Position numbers and translations under genes: made by a program. Source: Streptococcus parauberis NCFD 2020 (GTDB lineage: Bacteria; Bacillota; Bacilli; Lactobacillales; Streptococcaceae). Taken from it: a stretch of 64,000 nt of DNA. Positions 57,824-64,000 of this stretch are shown piece after piece. Location of the stretch: assembly GCF_000187935.1 (NCBI RefSeq), contig NZ_AEUT02000001.1, positions 2,100,481 to 2,164,480 of the forward strand, given 5' to 3'. The notes below the pieces were generated by a model, which saw only the letters and a list, made by a program, of their open reading frames with translations, had not been told where the DNA came from and searched no databases. How positions within the stretch are numbered: the stretch's first letter is position 1; each line of letters starts with the position of its first letter.

Positions 57824-57950
57824 AGAGATTTTCTCTCATTTTAATGATATCGCTTTCGTAAAATTAAATCAAGAAATAATCAAAAATTTTTAACAAAATA
57901 TATAACATTAAAACATGATGAGAGATGATTTTCTCTTAATTTGATATAAT
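57824..57950. promoter_or_regulatory. divergent control region with paired inverted repeats
   Basis: AGAGA-TTT-TCTCT at 57824-57836 (before the FMN reductase operon) and AGAGA-TGATTT-TCTCT at 57921-57936 (before DUF454). The second is followed by the extended -10 TGA-TATAAT (57942-57950). The shared half-sites suggest one regulator for both directions; which one is unknown. Confidence 0.5.
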
Positions 57951-57977
57951 GGTAAAAAATTAAGAAAAAGGATTATC

Positions 57978-58337
57978 ATGAAAAAAATAATATATATTAC
58001 GGTTGGTTTAATAAGTTTCGTATTGGGAATTATTGGGATACCGTTACCAATTTTACCCACAACACCCCTTTTGTTACTTGCAGGATTTTGTTTCTCCAGA
58101 AGTTCAGATCGTTTTAACAGTTGGTTGGTCAACACAAAAGTTTATAAATACTACGTCGGTGACTATTTAGAAACGCGGACAATTGCTAGGGACCGCAAAA
58201 AGAAAATATGTATCCAAGTTTGGATATTAATGGGAATATCTATTATTTTTGCTCCGTTCGTATGGATGAAGATTTTGTTCTTTGGCATGACAGCAATCAT
58301 GTCAGTTGTCCTATTTAAGTTCGTACCTGAAAATTAG
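57978..58337 (+). CDS. DUF454 (YbaN-like) membrane protein
   Basis: 119 residues, two or three hydrophobic helices; the family hallmark GIPLPILPTTPLLLLAGFCFSR is at about 20-41, then FNSWLVNTKVYKYYVGDY. Function unknown. RBS AAAAGGA. Last gene before the accessory region. Confidence 0.87.
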   Translation: MKKIIYITVGLISFVLGIIGIPLPILPTTPLLLLAGFCFSRSSDRFNSWLVNTKVYKYYVGDYLETRTIARDRKKKICIQVWILMGISIIFAPFVWMKILFFGMTAIMSVVLFKFVPEN

Positions 58338-58347
58338 TCATAATTTA

Positions 58348-58420
58348 TCTCAACTCTGGTTGGGATTTTTTCTTTATGAGAATAGCAAAGCTGTCATCAT
58401 TTTTTGCTATTCTTTTTCGA
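58348..58420 (+). terminator. tandem terminators after the DUF454 gene
   Basis: First hairpin TCTCAAC / GTTGGGA plus T6 (58348-58371). Second hairpin AGAATAGCAAA / TTTGCTATTCT (11 bp, perfect) plus T5 (58378-58420). Confidence 0.82.
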
Positions 58421-58426
58421 ATAAAT

Positions 58427-58552
58427 TATAATAGAGACATTGTTAAAAATGAAAAGGAAAAGGTCCCCTTTTAAAGGTGACTTGGTAGTATTAAAATGAA
58501 AAATCGTGGTTTATTCCGTGCTATTTGTTTATATTTTAATAAGGTTGAATAA
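58427..58552 (+). other. promoter, structured leader and possible 18-codon ORF
   Basis: TATAAT at 58427-58432 is followed by a leader with an imperfect repeat (AAAAGGTCCCC then AAAGGTGACTTGG) and a short frame ATG 58496 to TAA 58550 (MKNRGLFRAICLYFNKVE). No good ribosome site precedes it, so the ORF may be chance; the unit runs to the terminator at 58666. Nothing else is seen in this 350-base gap. Confidence 0.3.
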
Positions 58553-58654
58553 CCCCTGTATTAATAACTTTCCAATTTTTCTATGTTTCATTGATTAATA
58601 TATTAGTGCACAAAAAGTACGAAAAAAGGTACACAAAAAACGAGTCCCGCAAGC

Positions 58655-58691
58655 AAAAAAAAAAGGCACCTTAACGGGTGCTTATTTTTTT
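58655..58691. terminator. bidirectional terminator
   Basis: GCACC-TTAACG-GGTGC with T-rich flanks on both strands (T10 on the minus strand). Ends the 122-residue gene on the minus strand and any plus transcript from 58430. Confidence 0.85.
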
Positions 58692-59058
58692 ATGATATCA
58701 TTGTTCCCCAAGTGCCAGCGATAGATTGAACTGAAACATGTTTATTATCTAATCCATAGGAATCTTTGAATATTTGACGAAGTTCGCTTAATACAATTTT
58801 TGATTTAATATTAGTAGCTTCAAAACCCTTTAACCTATCATTGTAAACCCAATCAGCTAATTTAGAGATTTCTGGAAAGTCTCCTATTTGTTTTTCTTTA
58901 TCTGAAAACACAACTAGGATGCCGCCATTCCCAGATAATGGGTTTTGGATAATATTTTGATTTGTTTTGTCGGTTTTTTTTGAACTAAAAATATAGTAAA
59001 CTAAATATCCTAATGCGAAAACACCAATGAGACTAGCAAATAAAGTGAATACTTCCAT
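58690..59058 (-). CDS. hypothetical membrane-anchored protein
   Basis: 122 residues: one N-terminal transmembrane helix (VFTLFASLIGVFALGYLVYYIF), then a soluble domain (about 45-122). No family recognised. It has a textbook promoter overlapped by a perfect cre site, and its own terminator, so it is a real, sugar-regulated transcription unit. Confidence 0.65.
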   Translation of the reverse strand: MEVFTLFASLIGVFALGYLVYYIFSSKKTDKTNQNIIQNPLSGNGGILVVFSDKEKQIGDFPEISKLADWVYNDRLKGFEATNIKSKIVLSELRQIFKDSYGLDNKHVSVQSIAGTWGTMIS

Positions 59059-59093
59059 GTTTTTTTACCAAGCTTTCTTAATAAATTGAGATA

Positions 59094-59122
59094 ATTATAT
59101 TCTTATTTGAAAACGTTGTCAA
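59094..59122 (-). promoter_or_regulatory. promoter with perfect cre site
   Basis: Minus strand TTGACA (59122-59117), 17 bp, TATAAT (59099-59094). The plus-strand sequence TGAAAACGTTGTCA at 59108-59121 matches every fixed position of the cre consensus TGWAANCGNTNWCA and covers the -35 box. Between this and 59288 there is A/T-rich DNA and a C8 run (59185-59192) with no gene. Confidence 0.8.
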
Positions 59123-59287
59123 TAAAAATATGCTATTATTTATATAATTGAAAAATACTAATTAAAGTGCTTATTTTTTTATATCCCCCCCCTTACGTGT
59201 AAGAGAAATATTTTTCTTTAGTCGACCCTTCCCACCGCTATCCAATTTTAGTTTTAAGTAGATTATTTTCAGGTCGGGGTGAGCATA

Positions 59288-59315
59288 GAAAAAAGAATAC
59301 AAGTGATTGCATTCT
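59288..59315 (-). terminator. terminator of the immunity-type operon
   Basis: Minus-strand AGAATGCA / TGTATTCT stem followed by T6, about 30 bp after the last gene. Confidence 0.75.
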
Positions 59316-59346
59316 CTTAAAGTTTATTATTCCTACTAGTTAAAAA

Positions 59347-59637
59347 TTAGACAAACCAACTTATGGATATTATTATAATCATCACGATAACAAATATTAG
59401 TATGGCTTCCATAAATGGGTCACTGTTTCTAAAGAAAGTAGATTTCTTAGCACCAATCCCCCATTGGTAGTCTTTAGGAATGAGAAAGGCTAAAAGTAAA
59501 ATTATAGTCATGATTAAATAACTTAATAGACTAGGTAGATGTTTCACTAGAATAATGTTCCCCAATAGGAGGAGGGCTATCTGAATAACCTTTATTATCC
59601 TAATATGTTTAATGTCAGTAAATTGTTTTAGCTTCAT
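59347..59637 (-). CDS. small membrane protein, paralogue of the next gene upstream
   Basis: 96 residues, three hydrophobic helices. Shares DIKHI..(I/F)(K/R)(V/I)IQ, a PkdYQwG / PYEYQGG loop and a FFRNSDPFMEAIL / FLKNVSPLTENLI segment with the 97-residue product of 59647-59940. No family recognised. Last gene of a five-gene minus-strand operon that includes an immunity-like protein. Confidence 0.65.
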   Translation of the reverse strand: MKLKQFTDIKHIRIIKVIQIALLLLGNIILVKHLPSLLSYLIMTIILLLAFLIPKDYQWGIGAKKSTFFRNSDPFMEAILIFVIVMIIIISISWFV

Positions 59638-59646
59638 AGGATTACC

Positions 59647-59940
59647 TTACTTATTTAAGAAATATAATATAATAACAACCAATGCAATTAAGCCATCAGT
59701 GATTAGGTTTTCTGTCAGTGGACTAACATTTTTTAGAAAAACGTTCTTTTGTGCTTTATTATATCCGCCCTGATACTCATAAGGAAGTAACAAAGATAAT
59801 AACCAGCTTATACCTATTATAAAAAAGACGCCAAACGGGTTTCCCCATTTTATGATTAATATATATATTGCTAAGACTAGTACAATGGCTTGTATTATCC
59901 TAAATGTCTTTATATGTTTAATGTCAGTGATCTTCTTCAT
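59647..59940 (-). CDS. small membrane protein, paralogue of the next gene downstream
   Basis: 97 residues with three hydrophobic helices; see its paralogue at 59347. The two lie 9 bp apart and probably arose by tandem duplication. A role as accessory immunity or export proteins is inference from the neighbour only. Confidence 0.65.
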   Translation of the reverse strand: MKKITDIKHIKTFRIIQAIVLVLAIYILIIKWGNPFGVFFIIGISWLLSLLLPYEYQGGYNKAQKNVFLKNVSPLTENLITDGLIALVVIILYFLNK

Positions 59941-59959
59941 GGTCTTTTACCCTTAATAT

Positions 59960-60241
59960 CTAAAAAAACAGAAATGTATTAGGACCTATCTTATTATGTA
60001 ATTGTGGACTTTTTTGTAATGCCATATAAAAAGCAATAGTTTCGCTTGATAACTTTCTATTGATGGCTAAACGTGATATATCAGATACTAGTTCCTTTGC
60101 AACTGGGATATAGTAGTCATTGTTCTCTAGTGCCATTTTGGCTTTTAGCATTAGTTCTCGCTCACTTTGAGGTGTGTTAGTGTCTAAAATAAGATTGTAG
60201 ATATTTTCAAGCAACCAATCTTTAGTAAGTTTCTTCTTCAT
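59960..60241 (-). CDS. bacteriocin immunity-like protein (EntA_Immun type)
   Basis: About 93 residues, all-helical, no membrane segment. MKKKLTKDWLLENIYNLI, then RELMLKAKMALENNDYYIPVAKELVSDI and LSSETIAFYMALQKSP resemble the four-helix immunity proteins of class IIa bacteriocins (enterocin A immunity family). ATG 60241 is preferred; a GTG at 60253 lies too close to the AGGA site. It overlaps the 36-residue ORF by 20 bp. No bacteriocin precursor with a clear double-glycine leader is seen. Confidence 0.65.
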   Translation of the reverse strand: MKKKLTKDWLLENIYNLILDTNTPQSERELMLKAKMALENNDYYIPVAKELVSDISRLAINRKLSSETIAFYMALQKSPQLHNKIGPNTFLFF

Positions 60242-60332
60242 TGTCTCGCTCACTTCCTAAGTACATACTGCCACCAACACCACCAAGTACACCAATCAGA
60301 ATAAGGATAAATAATTTAACTATCTTTTTCAT
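60222..60332 (-). CDS. 36-residue membrane peptide
   Basis: ATG 60332 with a GAAAGAGG ribosome site. Lys-rich start, one hydrophobic helix with a glycine-zipper run (GVLGGVGGSMYLG), then an acidic tail (SERDNEEETY). Overlaps the immunity-like gene. Could be a bacteriocin-like or accessory peptide; no family recognised. Confidence 0.55.
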   Translation of the reverse strand: MKKIVKLFILILIGVLGGVGGSMYLGSERDNEEETY

Positions 60333-60345
60333 CTATTCGCCTCTT

Positions 60346-60435
60346 TCAATCAATATCATCTAGTACATATTTGACTAATCTATACCAAGGAATGATAAAT
60401 ATCTTTAGTAGAATATCAAGTATATCCCTAACCAT
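60346..60435 (-). CDS. 29-residue amphipathic peptide
   Basis: ATG 60435 behind GGGGG. The sequence starts MVRDILDILLKIFIIPWYR and ends VKYVLDDID: a hydrophobic helix with a central Ile-Pro-Trp and charged ends. First gene of the operon; a TATAAA/TAAAAT -10 lies just upstream. It might be a leaderless bacteriocin, a type I toxin (loosely Fst-like in size and central proline), or a regulatory peptide. Confidence 0.5.
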   Translation of the reverse strand: MVRDILDILLKIFIIPWYRLVKYVLDDID

Positions 60436-60536
60436 AGTAAGCCCCCTATGCTATTTTATACCTGAATAATACCACCATGAAGTTTTTAGCACAATAGGAA
60501 TGCCATATTATGATAAAAGACTTTACTTTTAATAAT

Positions 60537-60572
60537 AAAAAACTCATGCAATGTTAGGAGACATTGTACGAG
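60537..60572 (-). terminator. terminator upstream of the peptide operon
   Basis: Minus-strand CTCGTACAATGT / ACATTGCATGAG (12 bp, one mismatch, one wobble) with loop CTCCTA and then T6. It ends a transcript coming from the small-RNA region before the operon promoter. Confidence 0.75.
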
Positions 60573-60588
60573 TCGAGAAATGTTAGCA

Positions 60589-60604
60589 AGAGGTCTAGAC
60601 CTCT
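60589..60604. repeat. 16-bp perfect palindrome
   Basis: AGAGGTCTAGACCTCT, within a wider pair ATGTTA (60580-60585) / TAACAT (60617-60622). Either an operator or an RNA hairpin just before the 60537-60572 terminator. Confidence 0.6.
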
Positions 60605-60642
60605 CAAGTAACAACTTAACATATTACTATTCTAATTACAAA

Positions 60643-60700
60643 TAAAAAAAGCCCGTGCACACTCTCTCTCTGATAGCATAGGCTCGTCTTTATTTAGATA
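60643..60700 (-). ncRNA. candidate 55-60-nt RNA with AGAGAGAGAG terminator loop
   Basis: Minus-strand promoter TTGAAT (60734-60729), 17 bp, TATAAT (60711-60706) would start an RNA near 60700. It ends in the hairpin AGCCTATGC / GCACGGGCT (one mismatch, wobbles) followed by T7. The loop carries AGAGAGAGAG, complementary to the loop of the divergent RNA at 60914-61013. No reading frame fits. Confidence 0.55.
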
Positions 60701-60913
60701 AGTATATTATAATTTAAATATTTAAAAAATTCAATATATTCTAGGATTTTTGTTAATTAATTTTTATAAAACAATATTGCATATTTATTACAAGTCAAAT
60801 GTATAGGGAGAAGCTCATTTATTTGGCTAATGGTAGATACAATATTAGAGACAGAGTATATTTTAGTACCAGTTGCAGTATTGCAAAAAGAAATATCTAT
60901 GCTATAATTATTC

Positions 60914-61013
60914 AAAACGGGAAAATTATATATTCTCTCTCTCCATAAAAATAAATATATAATTATCCCAATTCTCCCGTTTTGCGCTCTTTATTTAGAA
61001 GAGTGCTTTTTTT
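60914..61013 (+). ncRNA. candidate 100-nt RNA with CUCUCUCUCC loop
   Basis: Promoter TTGCAA (60881-60886), 16 bp, extended -10 TGC-TATAAT (60900-60908). The RNA folds as CAAAACGGGA (60913-60922) with TCCCGTTTTG (60975-60984) and AATTATATATT (60924-60934) with AATATATAATT (60954-60964), presenting loop CTCTCTCTCC-ATAAAAATA. It ends in terminator GCGCTCTT / AAGAGTGC plus T7. The loop complements both an AGAGAGAGAG loop nearby and GGAGAG-type ribosome sites. Confidence 0.65.
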
Positions 61014-61017
61014 ATAT

Positions 61018-61050
61018 TATAAAAGACATCTCTATTTAAGAAATGCCTTT
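61018..61050 (-). terminator. terminator after the 52-residue ORF
   Basis: Minus-strand AAAGGCAT / ATGTCTTT (one wobble) then TTATAATAT. Lies just downstream of the stop at 61058. Confidence 0.6.
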
Positions 61051-61057
61051 CTGATTT

Positions 61058-61216
61058 CTATTGGTTTGAGTAGCTTTCGTTAACTATGTATATTTCACTA
61101 TACCCTTTTATAGAACTTTTGTAACTTTTAGCTTCTTCTTCGGTAGTAAATTTTTTGATTATTTTATTAGATTGCCAACGACTACATTTTTCTGTTCTCA
61201 ATACTTCCCAATGCAT
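61058..61216 (-). CDS. 52-residue hypothetical protein
   Basis: ATG 61216 behind AGGAG; sequence begins MHWEVLRTEKCSRWQSNKII and contains KFTTEEEAKSYKSSIKGYS. Soluble, basic, predicted alpha/beta; possibly a small DNA-associated protein. No family recognised. The good ribosome site and following terminator support a real gene. Confidence 0.6.
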   Translation of the reverse strand: MHWEVLRTEKCSRWQSNKIIKKFTTEEEAKSYKSSIKGYSEIYIVNESYSNQ

Positions 61217-61923
61217 TTGAATACTCCTATTTAAAATAATAGGTTTACTATAACATAGGTCTTGTTTGGGTTCAATTTTTGATATAAAAACAGACGGTAA
61301 CGTTCGGAAAAAATAAATTTTTTAATTTAAGACATTCTAGGCGCGTATCATTCACAGATAAGCAAGAAGAAAAGCACCCATTGAAAGGTGGTATTTTTGT
61401 TTCCTGTGAATTGTTGGGTATTGTTGGGATATGCTCGTATTTTCTAGCAAAGATTAGTAGTTTACAAATGGCAGTATCGGAAAAAGTCGGAAAGTTTTGT
61501 TTCCTATATCCTAACTTGAACAATGGGGTTATCATTATAGCTATTATTATCAATGGTATCAATGGTTTAAGTTAATTCTGTTGGTTCTGGTATTGCTCAA
61601 CTTTGTTCTATATCCTAACATGAATAAAAATGTACAATACAGCGGGAAGCTCACAAAATGGGGGTAGGGTGGGTAGAGATAGCCCCCTTTTTCATGTAGT
61701 CAGGTTAAAAGTTATCTTTATATATTGATACGTTAACATTTACCAACATTTCAAAAGTTTGATAAATGAAAAATAATGAAAAAATATCCAGCTTTAATGC
61801 TGATATTGCCAATCTAAGCCAAGGTAAAGTTTTTAAGTGACTGATTGTCCGTATCAATTGATATGACTAGCTTTATAGCAATTTGAAAGAGGATAAAACT
61901 TAGCATTTATTAGCATGTTATGG
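61217..61923. other. stretch without a convincing gene
   Basis: Frames on both strands here lack ribosome sites. I see a repeated phrase CTATATCCTAAC-N-TGAA at about 61503 and 61608, a GGGGG/CCCCC terminator-like hairpin with T5 (61656-61692, plus strand) and a 24-codon frame at 61766-61840 (MKNNEKISSFNADIANLSQG) that may be the stub of a lost gene. Confidence 0.5.
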
Positions 61924-61934
61924 TATAATATATT

Positions 61935-62023
61935 TACTAACTAATACTAAAGGTGTTGTTCTTTCGTGGGTGCTTTTTGTTCTTATCAGAGTAGTAAGGT
62001 CACTGTTAATCAGTGGCTTTTTT
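61935..62023 (+). ncRNA. candidate 90-nt RNA
   Basis: Extended -10 TGG-TATAAT (61921-61929), then no reading frame, then terminator GGTCACTG / CAGTGGCT with T6 (61998-62023). The untranslated body contains GGTGTTGTTCTTTCGTGGGTG. Function unknown. Confidence 0.5.
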
Positions 62024-62293
62024 GCTGTCTAAAACAGGTACGTTTTTCACTCATATTTTTTAAAGAAAGCTGTTATATCAATGTTTATAGAGACCATGAC
62101 ACCCTATAAAAAATCTGGAAAATTGGATATTTTTGTAAGAAGACACCTTATAGTGGCTCTCCTATGGCTCATACGTGGGGCGGGGTGTGTTTTAAATAGT
62201 GAAGCAATAGAATTATACCTAAAAACTTAAACGCTCTTAGAATTGATTTTATAGGGTGTTTACAGATAACAAAGGAAGTAGTATACTTTCAGA

Positions 62294-62398
62294 AAAAAGA
62301 AGTTTCAGTTTTCTCTCTATTTCTCTCTCAAAACAACATAGGAAAGTTGTAACTACCTCATATCTATTTTTCCGTGTGGTTATCCATGCGGTTTTTTT
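62294..62398 (+). ncRNA. candidate 105-nt CU-rich RNA
   Basis: Promoter TTTACA (62259-62264), exactly 17 bp, TATACT (62282-62287). The body has two CU-rich tracts, TTTTCTCTCTATTTCTCTCTC (62310-62329), apparently unpaired, and terminator CCGTGTGG / CCATGCGG plus T7 (62372-62398). The tracts resemble the loop of the RNA at 60914 and could pair with GAGAG ribosome sites. The 62024-62258 gap holds no gene. Confidence 0.55.
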
Positions 62399-62831
62399 GT
62401 TGCTCTTTGGGGTAGTATAACGACTAAAAAAGTCTCACAAACGCCTACAATATAGTCTTTTCATTCTTTCAAAAGTTTTAAAAAAGGGAAATACTGCGCG
62501 AAATAGACCGCGTTCTTTTGTTTAAACTTAATCATAGCCCCGTTAAATTTAGGTGGGGTACTCTGGTACTATTACATTATATAGCGCGTTTTTTATACAA
62601 AACAACTTATAATTATAATACTATTGTACTATTTATACGATACAAGGTATTCTGATATACAAGTATCAATCAGTCATGTAGTTAGCTAAAGGAATAAGAT
62701 TGTTGCTAACACGTTGTCAGACGCTCTCACTTGCGTTCTAAGCCACTTCAATAGGAAATGCGATAACTTATATACTTAATAATAAATGTGTCTCATATCG
62801 CTTTATATAGACAATAAAAGGAAGTAACTAC
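62399..62831. other. A/T-rich stretch without a convincing gene
   Basis: No supported reading frame. Several short symmetrical motifs are present: GCGCG-AAATAGAC-CGCG near 62497, GATAC...GTATC near 62639-62667, and TATAGCGCG before T6 near 62580. The composition would suit a plasmid replication or transfer origin, but I see no iterons that prove one. Confidence 0.4.
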
Positions 62832-62966
62832 CTACTTTTTAATACCGCTATACTGTTTATATTTTTTCCTAAAGTTAGGAGCATGCTTCTTTTCTGTTAG
62901 GTCTCTTTCTATTTTTGATAACATTTTTTCCAATTTAATTTCTTCTAAAGTCAATTTCTTTTTCAT
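62832..62966 (-). CDS. 44-residue hypothetical basic protein
   Basis: ATG 62966; MKKKLTLEEIKLEKMLSKIE then KKHAPNFRKKYKQYSGIKK. Highly charged, helical start. A minus-strand promoter (TTGACA 63116-63111, -10 TATAAA 63091-63086, 19-bp spacer) lies about 120 bases upstream. The ribosome site GGGTAACG is weak. Such small basic proteins are common on plasmids and conjugative elements; no family recognised. Confidence 0.45.
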   Translation of the reverse strand: MKKKLTLEEIKLEKMLSKIERDLTEKKHAPNFRKKYKQYSGIKK

Positions 62967-63517
62967 ATCGTTACCCGTTTCAATAATGATTTAATATGTT
63001 TCATGTAAGCTATTACTATTTAGTAATTATTTTAATTAAGTTTTCTCTAGTTATGATTAAGTTTGTGATAGTTTTTAGATACCATTTTATAGGGCAATTT
63101 CTGTTTCAAGTGTCAAAAAAAATGGGGGAGAGTTTTACAAGAGGAGTACAACCGTTATTCTGGTGCGGTTTTCGAGCGTTTCATAGGGGGGTTATCTTGT
63201 TTCATTTAACAAACTATAAAACACTTCAAAAATAATAAAAATCTTTTTTTTATCAAATATTTAATTTTAAACCCCATCAACACTTACAGCCCAACAAAAC
63301 AAAAGGCAAGCGCACTGTGTACGCCTACCAAAAGAAAGTGATTTGTAATATGAAAACTTATGAACTGAAAGTTATTTACAAGATAAGCACGATTACAAAA
63401 CAGCCACTTTTAAACTACAAAAACCTTTCCCATCCTACCCGCCCAACTGGTCTTATTTTTTATTATTCATTTTATATTTCTTTGATTGTTGTTCATCTTG
63501 ATGAATAAACATACGTT
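62967..63517. other. stretch without a convincing gene
   Basis: Contains the likely promoter of the 44-residue ORF and an A/T-rich leader. Plus-strand frames at 62996 and 63317 have no ribosome sites and odd composition. The sequence near 63305-63335 has a GC-richer patch (GCAAGCGCACTGTGTACGCC) that stands out from its surroundings. Confidence 0.4.
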
Positions 63518-64000
63518 CTAAGAATGATTGTTCTTTTTAATTCCTAAGCGCTGTGTCAAGTGTGATGATTTAATATCATTGAATAAAAGTCTAGCATTTT
63601 CATAATATGAAAATGATGGGTTAATCATGTCATCACTCTTATACAAGTCTCTAAATAAGATATCTAGTAGTTCATTAGTTTCATTGAAAATAATATCTGT
63701 TTGCTCAGCCAGCTCCCTCATCTGTGTGATAAGCGGTAACGCTTTATCATTGATAGCTTCAATCTTAGTGATTGCATTATCTTCTAACTGTTTACGTTTC
63801 TTCTTGTATTCAGCTTCATCTATTAAAGGCGTATCTAAAATCTTATCATGCTTTAACTCACAGATACGTTCGGCATTTTCAAGCTTTCTAACTTTATCAT
63901 CAACTGTATTGTATTGGTCGATATTAAGCTGTTCCTCGGCTTCAACTAATTCAGCTTTGACTTCTCATGCTCTTCCTCGAGTATCCGTAATCGTTCTCCC
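63518..64000 (-). pseudogene. coiled-coil protein fragment, frameshifted, entering from the right edge
   Basis: Reading leftwards from the edge: ERLRILEEEHEK in one frame (to about 63960), then KAELVEAEEQLNIDQYNTVDD onward in another, continuous to the stop at 63518. The coil reads through if one A is added in the run near 63955, so a single-base deletion (or an assembly error) splits it. About 155 residues of charged coiled coil are visible. Coiled-coil tails of this kind end plasmid mobilisation (Mob/Pre) proteins, but the catalytic part is outside the window, so the identity is a guess. Confidence 0.45.

Noticed and set aside
60435..60480. BlpR/SilA-type direct-repeat box before the peptide operon
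   Set aside because: Only one loose match (ATTATTCAGG) and no second repeat at the required spacing.
61272..61575. Long frames on both strands (96 codons minus, 64 codons plus)
   Set aside because: Neither has a ribosome site or plausible composition; the plus one starts at TTG. They overlap each other and are probably chance in A/T-rich DNA.
62996..63235. 79-codon plus-strand frame
   Set aside because: Runs over the likely minus-strand promoter of the 44-residue ORF and lacks a ribosome site; the hydrophobic look comes from T-rich DNA.
63305..63335. GTGCGC-containing GC-richer patch considered as a MOBQ-like nick site
   Set aside because: The core differs from the known AAGTGCGCCCT nick region, there is no clear flanking inverted repeat, and it lies downstream rather than upstream of the possible mobilisation gene.

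Overview
The window reads as chromosome of a pyogenic-group Streptococcus. The best match from gene order is Streptococcus uberis or a very close relative. A hyaluronan synthase (hasA, 44465) is followed directly by UDP-glucose dehydrogenase (hasB), while the UDP-glucose pyrophosphorylase gene (hasC) lies about 3 kb away in the opposite orientation next to gpsA. That split is known from S. uberis; S. pyogenes has hasABC in one run. Low GC, AAGGAG ribosome sites, LPXTG surface proteins and a short bacterial-type SRP RNA after tadA agree.

Layout. 1-9.1 kb: end of a glycerate kinase gene, a dead methyltransferase gene, then a complete L-ascorbate utilisation regulon (ulaABCDEF, ulaR, ulaG). Two promoters in it, before ulaA and before ulaG, carry the same 35-bp element at the same distance from the -10 box. 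9.1-21.8 kb: core genes (lipid kinase, OpuA glycine-betaine importer, polA, CoA-binding protein, perR, DUF975 protein, tgt, CHY zinc-finger protein, bioY, a metallo-beta-lactamase-fold protein, tadA). 21.8-35.4 kb: ffs RNA, a wrecked IS110 copy with an IS3 fragment inside it, and a surface-protein locus. The locus has a membrane-anchored thioredoxin-like protein, a G5-repeat LPESG protein and a 2818-residue LPRTG adhesin with a VWA domain and about a dozen isopeptide-type modules. A frameshifted lipoprotein gene follows. 35.6-44.3 kb: pgi, a glucitol/sorbitol PTS operon with its regulators, dapH and an N-acetyl-diaminopimelate deacetylase gene. 44.4-58.3 kb: hasA-hasB, a MATE exporter, a 5-formyl-THF cyclo-ligase/rhomboid pair, hasC-gpsA, a MarR gene stopped at codon 20, a heterodimeric ABC exporter, two FMN reductases (one fused to a PAS-like domain) and a DUF454 protein.

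58.4-64 kb is accessory DNA of different character: few long genes, many intrinsic terminators and several tiny genes. It holds an immunity-type operon (29-aa and 36-aa peptides, an EntA-immunity-like protein and two paralogous membrane proteins). Next to it is a group of promoter-terminator units that look like small RNAs. One has a CUCUCUCUCC loop complementary to an AGAGAGAGAG loop in a second RNA transcribed from the other strand. The right edge enters a frameshifted coiled-coil gene, possibly part of a mobilisation protein, which suggests the start of an integrated plasmid or conjugative element.

Most worth follow-up: the surface locus, where the giant adhesin has exactly two cysteines bracketing its VWA region and is co-oriented with a CPHC thioredoxin-like gene; the paired small RNAs and micro-peptides; the shared ula promoter element; and the nonsense mutation in the regulator of the ABC exporter.
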